Assembly: GCA_003233295.1 (NCBI GenBank)
Contig: QILJ01000440.1
Span: 1-6,294, forward strand
Reading direction: 5' to 3'
DNA length: 6,294 nt
DNA from: Ignavibacteria bacterium
GTDB lineage: Bacteria > Bacteroidota > Ignavibacteria > Ignavibacteriales > Melioribacteraceae
Positions 6,245-6,294 of the stretch are shown piece after piece. The notes beneath the pieces are model-generated. The model had not been told where the DNA came from. It made no database searches and worked only from the letters and a program-made list of their open reading frames with translations. The number at the start of each line of letters is the position of its first letter. The stretch's first letter is position 1. Both the position numbers and the translations under genes were made by a program.

Positions 6245-6294
6245 ATGACAGAGCTACATGAATTTGAATGCCCAAGGAATTTGTACGAAAAGTT
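6245..6294 (+). CDS. N-terminal fragment of an unrecognised gene (partial)
   Basis: An open frame begins with ATG at 6245 and reads MTELHEFECPRNLYEK before leaving the window. It has a GAGGG ribosome site 8 nt upstream and lies 121 nt downstream of typA on the same strand. The start is polar with several acidic residues and one cysteine and has no signal peptide, so a cytoplasmic protein is likely. I do not recognise the family. It may be read from its own promoter or through from typA, since no strong terminator separates them. Confidence 0.6.
   Translation, partial: MTELHEFECPRNLYEK

Overview
The window looks like chromosomal DNA from an AT-rich member of the Bacteroidota/Chlorobiota/Ignavibacteriota (FCB) group. 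Three things point there. Two secreted proteins end in a type IX secretion (T9SS) type A sorting domain, with the QNYPNPFNPST...IRYS(I/L)P form that is common in Ignavibacteria-like lineages. The promoter in front of typA fits the Bacteroidota-type TTG-N19/20-TAnnTTTG pattern. Most genes also carry strong AGGAG-type Shine-Dalgarno sites, which fits Ignavibacteria better than classical Bacteroidetes. The lineage is an inference; no rRNA or tRNA is present to fix it.

Layout. The minus strand (1-3946) carries, in order of transcription: a small secreted T9SS cargo with a lectin-like beta-sandwich look (3946-3065), a secreted beta-propeller T9SS cargo with BNR/sialidase-type repeats (2838-1570), a lipoprotein metallophosphoesterase (1412-54), and the first 13 complete codons of a further gene (41-1, running off the left edge). 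The last two are 12 nt apart with a perfect AGGAGG between them, so they are very probably one operon. The plus strand carries typA/bipA (4315-6123, TTG start) and the first 16 codons of an unrecognised gene (6245 to the right edge). The two blocks diverge from a 368-nt intergenic region.

How the genes fit together. The minus-strand genes all encode exported or envelope proteins: two T9SS cargoes with 89-residue sorting domains that align without gaps, and a lipid-anchored phosphoesterase. They share a cell compartment, but nothing shows a common pathway. TypA is a cytoplasmic ribosome-associated GTPase and is unrelated to them.

The most noteworthy non-coding signal is in the typA leader. 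A convincing promoter (4193-4223) is followed by an intrinsic-terminator-like hairpin with a T-run (4271-4298), which lies between the promoter and the TTG start although no upstream plus-strand gene is there to terminate. This could be an attenuator or the end of a short leader RNA. The region before the 3946 gene also holds a cluster of short repeats around a candidate promoter. No mobile element, CRISPR array, RNA gene or clearly new multi-gene system is visible; most of the window is ordinary.
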